IMG/VR virus record: IMGVR_UViG_3300013132_000048
Location: 1 to 64,000 of that record
DNA from: a virus
Strand: one strand, 5' to 3'
Length of the DNA: 64,000 bases
Of the stretch, positions 10,162-21,400 are shown piece after piece; position 1 is the stretch's first letter; each line of letters starts with the position of its first letter. The notes below the pieces were generated by a model, which was not told where the DNA came from, ran no database searches, and worked only from the letters and a program-made list of their open reading frames with translations. The position numbers and the translations under genes were made by a program.

Positions 10162-11061
10162 ATGTCTACATTAGCACAAGTAGAAAGTAGTCTTGGATTA
10201 AGATTTACACCGTTTGACGATTCTCAACAGATTTCTGTAGATGTATTGATTGCAATTAGGAATCAAGTTTCTTCTGGATATAATACGAGAAACATTGATC
10301 AATATCGTCAGGGAGTAGAAATTACCGCAGGCAAATATCTTTTCAATTCTACTCAGCCAAAATTATGGGCAGGAAATATTTTTCAAATCGTAAACCTTTC
10401 AACTTTAGGACAAGCAAGAAGTTGGACCGAATATACAAATAGTGAAATTTATAACGATTTAATAATTGATTTCAATCCAGTTCAATATATTCTTTCTGGT
10501 AAAAATTATCCATTTCCAATTTATTTTAATAATGGACCTATGCAGGAAGAAGAGGCAATAATAGAGCCCTTAACAATTCCATATCGAAAAGATTATATTT
10601 GGGGAGCAAATCCTCCAAGACAAATACATGCTGAATTAGAAGATGGAAATAATTTTGCAGATCCAAAAAAGGGTTCAAGTTTAATAAAACAATTTATAGA
10701 ATATGACCCACCGTTAGATCCATATTATTTTCTAGATGATGGACAGCAATATTTTGGAACTTCTGTTACATCTTCCGTAATAATAGAAGGATTCTCTCCT
10801 ATATTAATTAGAAACATTGATCCTTTTAATGATACTAATGATGAGAAAATTGTAGCACAAATTTCTTCTTCGCTAAATAATACTGTTGCAAATATGGATT
10901 TTATTTCTCAATTAAAACTTTTACATTTAGAATTAGATGATGATATTAGAGAAACCTATACACAAAAATCTGCTACTGCTGGATATTCTGTATATGGACC
11001 GCAACAAGCAATATATGGTACAGATTCTATTGCATACAATGGATGGCTAAGGGGTAGCTGA
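10162..11061 (+). CDS. Hypothetical virion protein
   Basis: A 299-aa protein beginning MSTLAQVESSLGLRFTPFDD. No enzymatic motif, signal peptide or membrane segment is visible. Composition is that of a beta-rich structural protein with a helical C-terminal third (FISQLKLLHLELDDDIRET). A strong ribosome site (TAGGAAATGA) precedes the ATG after a 94-base gap containing an AT palindrome, so this may be the first gene of a sub-operon. It is followed after 5 bases by a LamG protein. Function is inferred only from its place among tail genes. Confidence 0.7.
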   Translation: MSTLAQVESSLGLRFTPFDDSQQISVDVLIAIRNQVSSGYNTRNIDQYRQGVEITAGKYLFNSTQPKLWAGNIFQIVNLSTLGQARSWTEYTNSEIYNDLIIDFNPVQYILSGKNYPFPIYFNNGPMQEEEAIIEPLTIPYRKDYIWGANPPRQIHAELEDGNNFADPKKGSSLIKQFIEYDPPLDPYYFLDDGQQYFGTSVTSSVIIEGFSPILIRNIDPFNDTNDEKIVAQISSSLNNTVANMDFISQLKLLHLELDDDIRETYTQKSATAGYSVYGPQQAIYGTDSIAYNGWLRGS

Positions 11062-11066
11062 ATATT

Positions 11067-13721
11067 ATGTCGAGACAAGAAAAAAAGACAAGAATGAGAA
11101 TGCTACCGCCTAGAGTGCAGCTACAACAACGAGATGCTCTTACCGGTTCTTATCCTACTACCGTTAGATTTTCTACAGACGGGAGAACAGGTAAATATCC
11201 AATTAGTTTTGATGATACTGAAACAATTAATTTTAATACCTATTATAGTAGCTCTTTATATGATTTAACTTCTTTAAAAGTAGACGTTATTCATTATCAA
11301 AGGTGGAATGAACAAGAGTTTATAGATAATGATGGCACCAATATATTTTTTAAACAAACATATGTTGGCACTCCATATAATGGAACAGAAGATACAAATA
11401 TTAAAAATATTAACGATACAGGAACGATAGGTACAAACAATTGGTTTAAAGGACCATCTTTAGATTCTAATTCAAATTCTACTTGGCCAGGTAACACTAC
11501 TCCGCATCCTAAACTAAGCTCTATATATATTGCCGATACAGATTTAAATAGAATTGATAACACGTATGATTATACAGATGTGGATCCAAATAGAGATTTT
11601 ACAATAGCCATGTGGATTAATCCTGAAAGCTTTACACTTGATACGCCATTAGTAAGACTTTCACAAACAAATAATAGCTTGGCTGGCAGTCAATCATGGT
11701 ATTTTGCGTTATTTTTTGGTCAACTTTGTTTAGTTTTAATTGATGAAACTGGCACCTATGATTCTGGTCCATATGCATTAGCATATTCTGATGATATTGC
11801 AGATTCTATAGGCAACTATCAAAATAAATGGGTCCATGTAGCAGCAACTTATTCTGGCGGTGGAAGTGCTGGAATCAAATTATATATTAATGGTCTGCCA
11901 GTAACAAATAGCACCTCCGATTTGGGTGTATATATTAAAATGAGCTCATCCAGTACGAGATTAATTTATGGTTCAAGCGGCGGGGCTGGGAATAATTTAT
12001 ATTATGGATATATGTCTGAATTTGCATATATTGGTAAAACGTTAACGGATCAAGAAATTAACGACCTTTATAATCTTAATTTGATAGGCAAAGCGATATA
12101 CGATAAAGTAGATATCGGTTATTCTCCAGCGATTGGTTTACCTAATACCAATAATTGGCTACAGCAACCAGATGCATCAGATGTTGAAGAAATTATATAT
12201 TCAACAATTGTTGCTCCAACCGGCTCTGTAATATCGAGCGTGATTGATAATCTTCCATTCATACACTTTACTCCAGGACAAGAAATCACTCCGTTTCGTG
12301 ACAGTGATCAACCTGCTGTAGATGGTAAATCTTCTGGTGATTCTTTCTATGCTACTGGTAGTGCCGTTGCAGATGTTGGAGAAGGATTTACGTCTCCTCT
12401 TTGGAGTAAAAATAAAATTGAAATTGATATCTCTACTGATACTTCTGCCTCCTTGTATACATATGCCAGGAAAGCAGATATAACAAAAAATTTAGCATAT
12501 TATAATTTTATAACAAAAAAATGGGAATTGCTTGCAGGAGATCATGGTCCATATCTTTTTAATCAATTTGGAACAGCAAGGATGGCATTTAGTCCAAGCC
12601 TAATGACTTGGACTAATGGTTTAGATCCAGGAAACAAAGGATTAGCTACCACAACATTTGGTTTTCCTTTTCATTCTTTATATGCGGCAACCAGTTCTCA
12701 GCTACTTTCAATGAAAAATTATATAAATGAACCTTTTCTTTTGGAAAAGGTTGTAATTGATTTCACGGGATCATTTCAATCAGGATTTAGTCAAGTATTT
12801 CAACCTGGTACTTTATTTTCTGGCGAAGATCCTCCTTTGCCATATGATCCGACTGCCCCAATTGAATTTTCAAGTAGTTATGCGGTTAATAACTTTTTCA
12901 TATTAAATCAAAGATTATATAATGCATCAACTAGGCTATTTTCTGGTTGGTCTGCTAACAACACACCGTATTATATAAATTTTTCTTTACCTAATGGTAC
13001 AATCAATACTGTTCGTGATTTAATTGGTTATGGTTCTATTGCATCTTTTAACAATGCTTTTGGATGGGCATATACAGCTTCTAATAATCCGGACGCTCTA
13101 TATGGTGGAAGATGGAAAAGAGATTTAAATATTATCAATACTATAAGTTCTGACGCAACAAAATCATTATGGTCTGGACATTATGAAATGTCATTTTCTA
13201 TAAAATCACCAAATAGATTTGGCGATACTCCAAATGAGATTAATCCAAGTATATCTACTCCCAAAGCATTAGGATGGCAAGTTTTTAATCTTGGCAATAC
13301 GCCCGCAGGAGTTGGACATCTTCAAAATGGGGGAACTTTGGGTCTGAGTTCTATTACTCCCAGTGGTCGAAATACGGTTTCTCCACTTGCACAATTAAAT
13401 GTTATAAGTTCTTCTGCTCCTATTAACTCATTAGTAAAAGTACCTTATATAAATTTTAAAGAATACAATAAAATAAATCCATATTTGCTTTTTCCAACAG
13501 ATAATTTAATAATTGGATGGGCTGCGGCGACAATGGATGACTATACATTTATAGGTAATGTAGCTGCTTCATCAACAAATTTAACGGCTTCAATGTTAAC
13601 AATTGCCGCAGGACCAGCAAAAATTACTTTATATGGTTCCTACATAAGAGAAGGACGAGAATATAATGATGGAACAAATCAGCTTCTATCATCAGATAGC
13701 GTACATGAGGTAATAGAATAA
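11067..13721 (+). CDS. Virion protein with LamG-like domain
   Basis: This 884-aa protein has a basic N-terminus (MSRQEKKTRMRMLPPRVQL) and a LamG/concanavalin-like domain at about residues 175-340: FTIAMWINPESF, KWVHVAATYSGG, LYINGLPV and a closing MSEFAYIGKTLTDQEIND. The C-terminus contains ITLYGSYIREGREYND, a segment I associate with other large-phage structural proteins. It is one of three LamG-type proteins in the window (others at 6636 and 29825). A role as baseplate appendage or fibre component is inferred. No catalytic residues were identified. Confidence 0.65.
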   Translation: MSRQEKKTRMRMLPPRVQLQQRDALTGSYPTTVRFSTDGRTGKYPISFDDTETINFNTYYSSSLYDLTSLKVDVIHYQRWNEQEFIDNDGTNIFFKQTYVGTPYNGTEDTNIKNINDTGTIGTNNWFKGPSLDSNSNSTWPGNTTPHPKLSSIYIADTDLNRIDNTYDYTDVDPNRDFTIAMWINPESFTLDTPLVRLSQTNNSLAGSQSWYFALFFGQLCLVLIDETGTYDSGPYALAYSDDIADSIGNYQNKWVHVAATYSGGGSAGIKLYINGLPVTNSTSDLGVYIKMSSSSTRLIYGSSGGAGNNLYYGYMSEFAYIGKTLTDQEINDLYNLNLIGKAIYDKVDIGYSPAIGLPNTNNWLQQPDASDVEEIIYSTIVAPTGSVISSVIDNLPFIHFTPGQEITPFRDSDQPAVDGKSSGDSFYATGSAVADVGEGFTSPLWSKNKIEIDISTDTSASLYTYARKADITKNLAYYNFITKKWELLAGDHGPYLFNQFGTARMAFSPSLMTWTNGLDPGNKGLATTTFGFPFHSLYAATSSQLLSMKNYINEPFLLEKVVIDFTGSFQSGFSQVFQPGTLFSGEDPPLPYDPTAPIEFSSSYAVNNFFILNQRLYNASTRLFSGWSANNTPYYINFSLPNGTINTVRDLIGYGSIASFNNAFGWAYTASNNPDALYGGRWKRDLNIINTISSDATKSLWSGHYEMSFSIKSPNRFGDTPNEINPSISTPKALGWQVFNLGNTPAGVGHLQNGGTLGLSSITPSGRNTVSPLAQLNVISSSAPINSLVKVPYINFKEYNKINPYLLFPTDNLIIGWAAATMDDYTFIGNVAASSTNLTASMLTIAAGPAKITLYGSYIREGREYNDGTNQLLSSDSVHEVIE

Positions 13722-13722
13722 T

Positions 13723-15048
13723 ATGCCAATCTTTGACACATTTGAAACCGAGTCCATAAGTTCATATAGTGGTAGTTATATTTCGGATTATTATGCTTAT
13801 CTCGATTCAACAGTTAATGCAAATGGAATTAATCCTGCCGGTTCTTACTTTTCTTCTAGAGTAGGTACAAACGCTTCTGGAAGAGGAAAAATTTTTGATT
13901 TAGCATCTAGACAAAAAACATCTTACTATGGAGAAGTTGAATTTGATTTGGAAACCTACCTGAAAATCAATAATATAAATTATATTGGTAGACCGCAAAA
14001 ATTTGTTAATTTTTTTTCTGAAGAAGAATTTTATTTTGATTCAGTAATGCCTTATCCATTTGATATCCACACAGCAAATGGAGCAAAAAGTGTATTTAGC
14101 GATGTAACATACACTTTATTAGGAAATAGGATAGGACATACTTTATATTTAACTCTTGGAACAGAATTAACTGCTTCTAATGATTTCGTAAATATCGCAG
14201 ATAAAAAATGGATTTTTAGTTTTCCATTTAGCTCTAAATATAAAAATTTAAAGAGATTAATAGACAATACTACAATAGAACAAACAATCGAATATTATCC
14301 ATCTGGAATTTTTGGGAGCGAAACTCCTAAACAAAACGTTGAATGGCAAGTATGGAAATATGGCACAGGAACTAATCCTGGGATTTTACCTAGTCCTATT
14401 AAAACTACTACCCCCCAATTTTTTGTTGCATGGCTAGTTCCATCGCAATCTTTTCCAAACGGAACTTTGTCTGAGTCTGGTTCTTTGTTTTCTACAGATA
14501 GAAATCTAAATAATACTTTTATAATCCCTTGGAATAGAAAAATTAAAAATAATATTTTTACAGATACAATCGAAAATCTAACATTGGAAAGCCAATATAA
14601 TTCTTATTTTGGATTTGGTAATTCTTCAAGATATAAATTACCTTCTTATGTAGAACAAACTAATTTACGTTCCATATTTCCAATATTTCCAATTACAACA
14701 GGATCAAATGGACAATCAATATTAAAATTAGGCGTTGGAACTCTTTTAAGAGGATATAAATATGGAATCATTTCCGCAAATCTACTAAAGACAAAAAATG
14801 TATTTAGAACTGGTAAATTTGGACAATTCAGAGATATGCTAGAACAAAGACCAAATACACAATTTATCATAAAGGGTAATTTTTTTTCCAGCAGATTTTT
14901 TCCAATAGATGTAACATTTGTCACAGGTTCTACCATATATACACAAGCAATTGATTATGTAACAGCAACAAATCCTAGTTACAATCCATATGATAGTGGT
15001 ATTTATGATTACCATTATAGAAGTGGACAACCCTTTACGGATAGATAA
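13723..15048 (+). CDS. Hypothetical virion protein
   Basis: A 441-aa protein, Ser/Tyr/Phe/Asn-rich and beta-like, starting MPIFDTFETESISSYSGSY. No known domain is recognised. It starts one base after the previous stop and ends one base before the next start, so it is tightly embedded in the tail operon. A structural role is inferred from composition and context. The aromatic-rich, low-lysine composition resembles tail appendage proteins in neighbouring genes rather than an enzyme. Confidence 0.7.
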   Translation: MPIFDTFETESISSYSGSYISDYYAYLDSTVNANGINPAGSYFSSRVGTNASGRGKIFDLASRQKTSYYGEVEFDLETYLKINNINYIGRPQKFVNFFSEEEFYFDSVMPYPFDIHTANGAKSVFSDVTYTLLGNRIGHTLYLTLGTELTASNDFVNIADKKWIFSFPFSSKYKNLKRLIDNTTIEQTIEYYPSGIFGSETPKQNVEWQVWKYGTGTNPGILPSPIKTTTPQFFVAWLVPSQSFPNGTLSESGSLFSTDRNLNNTFIIPWNRKIKNNIFTDTIENLTLESQYNSYFGFGNSSRYKLPSYVEQTNLRSIFPIFPITTGSNGQSILKLGVGTLLRGYKYGIISANLLKTKNVFRTGKFGQFRDMLEQRPNTQFIIKGNFFSSRFFPIDVTFVTGSTIYTQAIDYVTATNPSYNPYDSGIYDYHYRSGQPFTDR

Positions 15049-15049
15049 A

Positions 15050-16009
15050 ATGACGGGAATCTTAGATCCAAAGCAAAGAATATTTGACTCGATAATAACT
15101 CAAGAAGGTCGAGCACAAATCGCCTCTGGTAAGTTAAAGGCAGAGTATTATTCTTTTTCAGATTCTGGCGCTATCTATCAATTAGATACAATTGTATCTG
15201 GCGGTTTAGATGTAACATATCGTCTATGTTTTGAAGCAACAAATTTACCCCAAGATATGATTACATTAGAAGCAGATGATTCTGGAAAATTAATTGGCAA
15301 ATTTCCAGGACAAGCAAATGAACAAATTATAATTTCTAATGGTCAAATTTTATCAGGAGCAACCAGGGAAGAGCAAGCTCCTGTATCTGGATCCCAATTT
15401 AATTCTTTAGCTGGAATATTGCTAAGTTCTAGTATAGATAACTTTAAAAAGCTACAAATTTTAGCTAGTCCAGATCCAATAGATAAAAATTACAATGAAT
15501 TTATAATAAATCCTAAAGAAATAAATTTCAAAATAACAGATGGAAATCTTCCAATAGAAACAAACGGCATAGAAACAATAACAATAAATGAAGTAGAAAG
15601 CTTATTTCAAGATAAAAGATTAAGTCATGTTCCTAATTTTGATTTTTTACCGCCAGTTAATAGAGCAAGAATAGGTTCTACCGAAAAAAATTCATTAGGT
15701 GATTATGTTAATATAAATCAATCACCAATTCTCACATATGAAGATTTAGAATCTGAAATAAAACAGTCAAGAAATAAAGGATATTCAAATTCAATTTATT
15801 TTACAGAAACTTCTAGAGAAAATAATTTAGTATGTCAATTTTTTGAAATATCAAAAGGACAAATGATAAAATTAGATGTAATTGACTTTGGGTTATTTCC
15901 AGGTGAAAATGAACAAACATCGAAACATGTATTTTTTGCCGGTAAGATATTTATCGATGACAATGGTTCGTCTACCTTTGTTAATATGTTTACATTAATT
16001 TTTTCTTAA
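15050..16009 (+). CDS. Virion protein with a shared N-terminal 'ILDxxxTxxGR' motif
   Basis: A 319-aa protein starting at the ATG at 15050, one base after the previous stop; upstream in-frame codons would overlap that gene by 60 bases and are rejected. Residues 1-40 (TGILDPKQRIFDSIITQEGR followed by a YYSFSD segment) match in layout the start of the 26328 product (IILDAVLTDQGRQFL, then FALGDDEVDY). The shared motif implies two related virion proteins that use a common N-terminal domain. Function is unknown; tail or baseplate attachment is a reasonable inference. Confidence 0.7.
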   Translation: MTGILDPKQRIFDSIITQEGRAQIASGKLKAEYYSFSDSGAIYQLDTIVSGGLDVTYRLCFEATNLPQDMITLEADDSGKLIGKFPGQANEQIIISNGQILSGATREEQAPVSGSQFNSLAGILLSSSIDNFKKLQILASPDPIDKNYNEFIINPKEINFKITDGNLPIETNGIETITINEVESLFQDKRLSHVPNFDFLPPVNRARIGSTEKNSLGDYVNINQSPILTYEDLESEIKQSRNKGYSNSIYFTETSRENNLVCQFFEISKGQMIKLDVIDFGLFPGENEQTSKHVFFAGKIFIDDNGSSTFVNMFTLIFS

Positions 16010-16010
16010 T

Positions 16011-18473
16011 ATGAAAATATTTGCTAAAAGAGATAGAGGATATCTAGAAATACCAGAAGATTTTGCTGTATTAAGCCAAATCTCTAAAAATGGTAAATTT
16101 GTATATGAAATAACATATCGGGTAGATCCAGTAAAAGCTGTTCAATCTAATGCTTTTACTGTAATGATTCATATATCTACAAAACCATATATTAAAAAAA
16201 TAAATCCAATTTTTGCAAATGGTAAAAATTCTAATGAAAATATTATTTTGAATATTTTACAAAAAAAATCAAAACAAAAAGATTATGTAAGACAACAAAA
16301 AACAGAATATATTTTGTCTCAAAAGTCTGATATTACTACTAAAATTCCAAATAATCTAACTGGAGCCTTGAGCAACGCCAGTACAAGACAAACAATATCT
16401 ATTAAAAATATTAAACAACTATCCCCTGCGCCAGTAGAAGAATTAAATAATTCAAATTTAAATTTACCTGTTCTTGAAATGAATCTGAATAAAATAGATT
16501 TAAATAGTAATTCTGTTACTACTGAAAATACACAATTTATAAAAAATCAAGCTAATTTTTTGCTCTATGAAAAAAATATAGATCCCGCTAATTTATATGG
16601 TCTAAAAACAAATACTATTGTTAGTGCTAGACAAGTAATAGATGGTACTATTGCAAAAAAACCATATTATAATCAGAAATTATTACAATATAATCCAGGC
16701 GCTTCTACTTTAGTAGAAAATTTCTTAAATAAAACAATATTAACTTCACAAACAGAATTAAATGCAACTGATTACTTGAATATATTAGTTAATAAACAAA
16801 TAACTTATGTTGAAGTTACAGAAACAATAGAAATTCCTCCTGCTGCAATTACAGATAATGAATTTTATGTAATTTTTGAATTACAAAATACCAAAACTAC
16901 TCTTGAAATTGAATCTGTATATGTAAATCATGGTAATAATCTAGCATCGATTAATATTCCAACGGAACCTCCTTCAATTGTTGATTTAGCAGTAAATAAG
17001 CCTGGGAAAGTTTCTTTTTTGGTTAAACAAGAAGATGAAAATGCAGTTGCAATAAATGTTTATAAAAAAGAATTAAAACCAACGGTCGTAAACACAGATT
17101 CTGTTTATAATTTTGTTGGAAGAATTGATTTAAATAAAGAAAAAGGATATCAAAGGTTTGAAGATATTGCTGCAAGCCTACATCCTATAATCTATAGATT
17201 TATTCCAGTGAATTCAAATGGAATATTATCTTCAGTTTTTACAAGTAAAGTTATAAAATTTGACACATCACAAATTTCTAAAAATATAAAGAAAAAAAGA
17301 AAACAATATTTTATAGGATATAATGCAACAATCAATGCACAGAGTATTAGCATTGAAATCAACAATGTGCCATCTGGTGCTAAAATTTTACGTATCTTAA
17401 AAAAAGATAAAAAGATTTTACAAAAAGATTTTATACAGGTTGGAGAAAACTTTAATATCGAAGGAAATACATCTAATGTTGTTATTTATGAAGATTATAA
17501 TGTAAAAAAAGACAGAATATATGAATATATTTGTGAAATTGAATATAAAGATGGCACAGTAGAAAAATCAGCAAATAATATTATAGTAGAATATAGTCCA
17601 ATAACAAATAATATTTTGTCAATAGAATTAAATGATGCAAACATAATCGAATCTGGTCAAAATTTTGATGCAATTTTTAATATTAAATGGTCTTATATAT
17701 CAAATTCTTTTGAATTAGTTAAAAAGCTATTAACAGAACAAAATCTTCTTTCACAGTTTAACCAAGATATTTTTGATAACAGAGAAAATTTAAATAAATT
17801 ATTTTCTTTTGGCGTTACAAGAACAAACGTAACTACAAATCAGGTTGATTCTTTTGGCATAATAGATAGTTTAAATTTTTCTGACTTAAAATATGGAAAA
17901 CCAAAGGGCATTCCTCCTATAAAATCGGGATTTGAATATCGTTATACAGTAACTGCTTATTTAAGAAATCCAGAAACCTTGCTTCCTAAGTTATCTAGAA
18001 CAGTTGCTACAAGTCAAAATCTTTCCTATAGTTTTCGTCCATCTAAATGGTTACAGCCTGTAACGTTAAACGCTGGTAATATAGTTACAGAAAGAAGTCT
18101 GGCTTCACATTATGCAAAAAATGATTTTACTTTTGGCAGAGTTGTAGAAATAAAATCCGTGACTCTTTCTTTGGCAGATACTTTACCTTCAGTTTCTGAT
18201 GTTAAAGCTACTAGATTGAGAAAAAACGAAGTTTTAGTCCAATGGAAAATTTTAGGAAACGTTGGAAAAATTGATCATTTTGTTATAGTATTAAATGTGT
18301 TAGAAATGCAAACAATAATTGGAAAAGCACACAATATTACTAATTCAAATTATTTTCAATTTTTAGATAAATTGACAAACGGAGAAACTGGAGCATTAAC
18401 ATATTCAATAATTCCTGTATACTTCGATTATAGCCCTGGCACAGCAACAAAAACTAATTTAGTGATTATTTAA
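16011..18473 (+). CDS. Large virion protein with FN3-like C-terminal domain
   Basis: An 820-aa protein rich in Asn, Lys and Ile. Beta-sandwich-like stretches are visible, including a C-terminal FN3-like unit at about 725-815 (LPSVSDVKATRLRKNEVLVQW, read as the strand pattern before a DHFVIVLNV strand). The N-terminal 200 residues are basic and low-complexity. No catalytic motif is present. It starts one base after the previous gene and is followed 4 bases later by the 1420-aa protein. FN3 and Ig-like domains are common in phage tail proteins and often mediate surface contacts; the detailed role is unknown. Confidence 0.6.
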   Translation: MKIFAKRDRGYLEIPEDFAVLSQISKNGKFVYEITYRVDPVKAVQSNAFTVMIHISTKPYIKKINPIFANGKNSNENIILNILQKKSKQKDYVRQQKTEYILSQKSDITTKIPNNLTGALSNASTRQTISIKNIKQLSPAPVEELNNSNLNLPVLEMNLNKIDLNSNSVTTENTQFIKNQANFLLYEKNIDPANLYGLKTNTIVSARQVIDGTIAKKPYYNQKLLQYNPGASTLVENFLNKTILTSQTELNATDYLNILVNKQITYVEVTETIEIPPAAITDNEFYVIFELQNTKTTLEIESVYVNHGNNLASINIPTEPPSIVDLAVNKPGKVSFLVKQEDENAVAINVYKKELKPTVVNTDSVYNFVGRIDLNKEKGYQRFEDIAASLHPIIYRFIPVNSNGILSSVFTSKVIKFDTSQISKNIKKKRKQYFIGYNATINAQSISIEINNVPSGAKILRILKKDKKILQKDFIQVGENFNIEGNTSNVVIYEDYNVKKDRIYEYICEIEYKDGTVEKSANNIIVEYSPITNNILSIELNDANIIESGQNFDAIFNIKWSYISNSFELVKKLLTEQNLLSQFNQDIFDNRENLNKLFSFGVTRTNVTTNQVDSFGIIDSLNFSDLKYGKPKGIPPIKSGFEYRYTVTAYLRNPETLLPKLSRTVATSQNLSYSFRPSKWLQPVTLNAGNIVTERSLASHYAKNDFTFGRVVEIKSVTLSLADTLPSVSDVKATRLRKNEVLVQWKILGNVGKIDHFVIVLNVLEMQTIIGKAHNITNSNYFQFLDKLTNGETGALTYSIIPVYFDYSPGTATKTNLVII

Positions 18474-18477
18474 TTAT

Positions 18478-21400
18478 ATGACTCCAAGATTTGGTATACC
18501 ATTAAGAAACGATAGCACCCTATCTTTGGGCGGATTAAGTACGCAACCAAGAAGTGCAACTACCAGTACATCTGAAGATCGAAGTAGATTTGGTTCTGGC
18601 GGAACAGGTGTAGGAAGTTTTTCTGGTGCTTCAACAAATCCTGGAAGTATTCCTAATATCTTACCTGGAAGCCCTTTCCTTCAAACAAATCCCGCAGTCC
18701 AATTATTACGACCACTTTTTCCATTTAGAAATATCAAAACATATGATATTGATAATTTATCTGTTGCACAAACAACCATAATAAATGGTCAGTTTGAGCC
18801 AATAGCAAAAAATGGAATATCTCCTCTCCGACCAGAAATATTATCAGTAATAGATTTTTTACCAATCTATACAGGAGATAGTTCATCTAGGGCAGAAAAT
18901 TTCTTTCTAACAAAAAATACTACTCCCGCTGGAGATTTGATTGATTTACAATATCAAGCCTCTAACCTTAGACAAGAAACATTAGTTAGAATGATGAGTA
19001 ATATCGAAAAGGCTGCTGTAAAAAATACAAATAATTCGATTACTCAAAGTTCAAAAATTACAACTTCTCAAGCCCTAATATATCCTAAACTTTTAAAAGG
19101 AAATTCTAAAAAGACTCCGGTAAATATAACAGAGAATTCTTCTAGAGCTAGATTAAGTCCTCGTGAAGAAAAAATAAAAGAGATACAGAATAAAATAAAT
19201 GAAATTAGAACCGAATATGATCAAACAATAAGAGATTTAGATTCCACAGTTTCTTTTTTCTCAAATGCATTATCTACAATTGAAATTGTTAAAAAATCTC
19301 TAAATTTAAAAACAATACCATCTAATCTTTATAATAGAAATTTTCTTTCACTGGATCGGTTCTTTGAGAAGAAAATGCAGTATAATCTTGCAAAATTTTC
19401 TTCATTCTCAGATACAAAAATAATATTGCAATTATTATCAGATTTTAGATCAATATTAGAGACTTATTCTTTTTCTCTATTGGATATAAAGGATGACGAT
19501 AGAGTAAGTGATACATCTCCTATAAAAATTGACCAATCATATACAATTTCAAAAAGTTTTAATTTTAATATTTCCACACTACGTTCATCTAGCAGGGTCA
19601 TAAATGCTACAGAACCGAATTTCTTTAATTCTTTCATAAATTCTTTACCTGAAAATCCAGATGATAGAATTAAAATTCTAACTACCCTTATTAGTAAAGA
19701 ATATCGTGTTTCAAAAGGTTTAGGTCAAAAAAATATTCAATTAACTTTAGCTGGTAGATTCAATGCCCAACCTAATGGTAATCCATTTGATAATATAATT
19801 GGCGAGGTTGGATCTAACATTTTTGAAAAACCTGAAGGTACCAATAGTTTATCTTCCTTACTCTATGTCACAGATTTAGGCGGAGGAATGATTCTGCCAT
19901 TTGAAAGCAAATACATAGATTCTGAAGAACAAAGACAAGTTTATGTTCCAGGCAGCAATTATTTTGTTGATTCAATAATAAATGTCAATCAAAATACTCC
20001 TGCATTTAATACAAAACCTTATACAGATTATGTAACAAAATTTAATACATTAGTCAATAGTGCGAGAGGAATCATTGAAGATATCTTTGATTTTGACAAT
20101 CCAACAAGTCCATTAATATCTACTAAAATAAATGATTCATTTTTAAATGCCATAAAAAATAATTTATCCACATTAACAGATTTAAACTTAACAAGAAATT
20201 TAAATCTAAATCAAGTTATCGTCTCAGCTTTATTTAAATTAGCAAATAGAGATCCGCAGTTAAAAAACTTATTATTTCAATATCTTTGTCTGGCAGGTAT
20301 TACTGCTAATAAATTAACTGTTAGATCAGAAAAAAGAGAAATATATAATTTATTGGCAAATGACTTAGTGTCAACAACCAATTTAACTGCTGCGGCGGCT
20401 ACTGGTATTGTAAGAAAATTAAACGATAACGAAGTAGCTGGGAATTTAAGCGTAATTTTAGGTCTTATCGCAAGGCAAATTGAAGACAGGGTGTTTACAA
20501 TCACAAACATTGTTCCACCAAGCTATGCTTCAACTTTCGATTTTAGCGAAACAGAAGGACTACGCCGACCGGGAATACGAGCATTTACTAATGATGGACT
20601 TAATACTGCTATTTCTAGGAGAAGTTTCTCTCCAAATACTTTTGATACTACAACCAGTTCAGTTTCTTCTGTAAATAATTTTACTAAAATTAAATTTCAA
20701 AAAGGTAAAATATATAGAGCATTAATACATGAAACTTTAAATCCCGGTAGTGGTACCACTAATTTTATTCAAGAATTTATAAAAATTTCAGATTCTTTAC
20801 AAGATGCCGCTGTCTCCCAAGGTACCAATTCTTATCTATTAGACGACGGCACCCGCAGAACAAGATACAATTATTTAAGTACATCAACTCAATTGTTAAT
20901 GATATTCGAAATTTTTGCCAGCTATATAAACAAATATGTTTATTGTACTTATGAACGTTCTGATAACTTGTTAGAAGGGATGTTAACAGTTGATAACTTT
21001 GGAAATAAAAATACATTATATGCAGTAAATGAAATTTTAGCACTCCCAGTTACTCCTATTACCAAAGATGACATATCTAACAAGATACAGAAGTCTAATT
21101 TCATTGATCTTTCTACAAAAAGAAATCTAGATCTTTCTTTCTTACAACAAGGAAGAAATCCAACACTTAGAACTGGTTTAGATACAAGATTTGGAACAAT
21201 TTCTACAATTGCAGGAAACAATTCTTCGCAAAGAAATTCACCAAATACATCAACTTCTGCAAATATCTCTAATCAAGTTAGTAGAGAAGTTCAAAATGCA
21301 TTCGATAGTTCTGGAGATGTAAACGAATTAATTTCTTCAAATTATCAGGAAGCTTCTTCGTTAGCTAATATTTCTACTTATATTGTTCAAAATAGTCTAA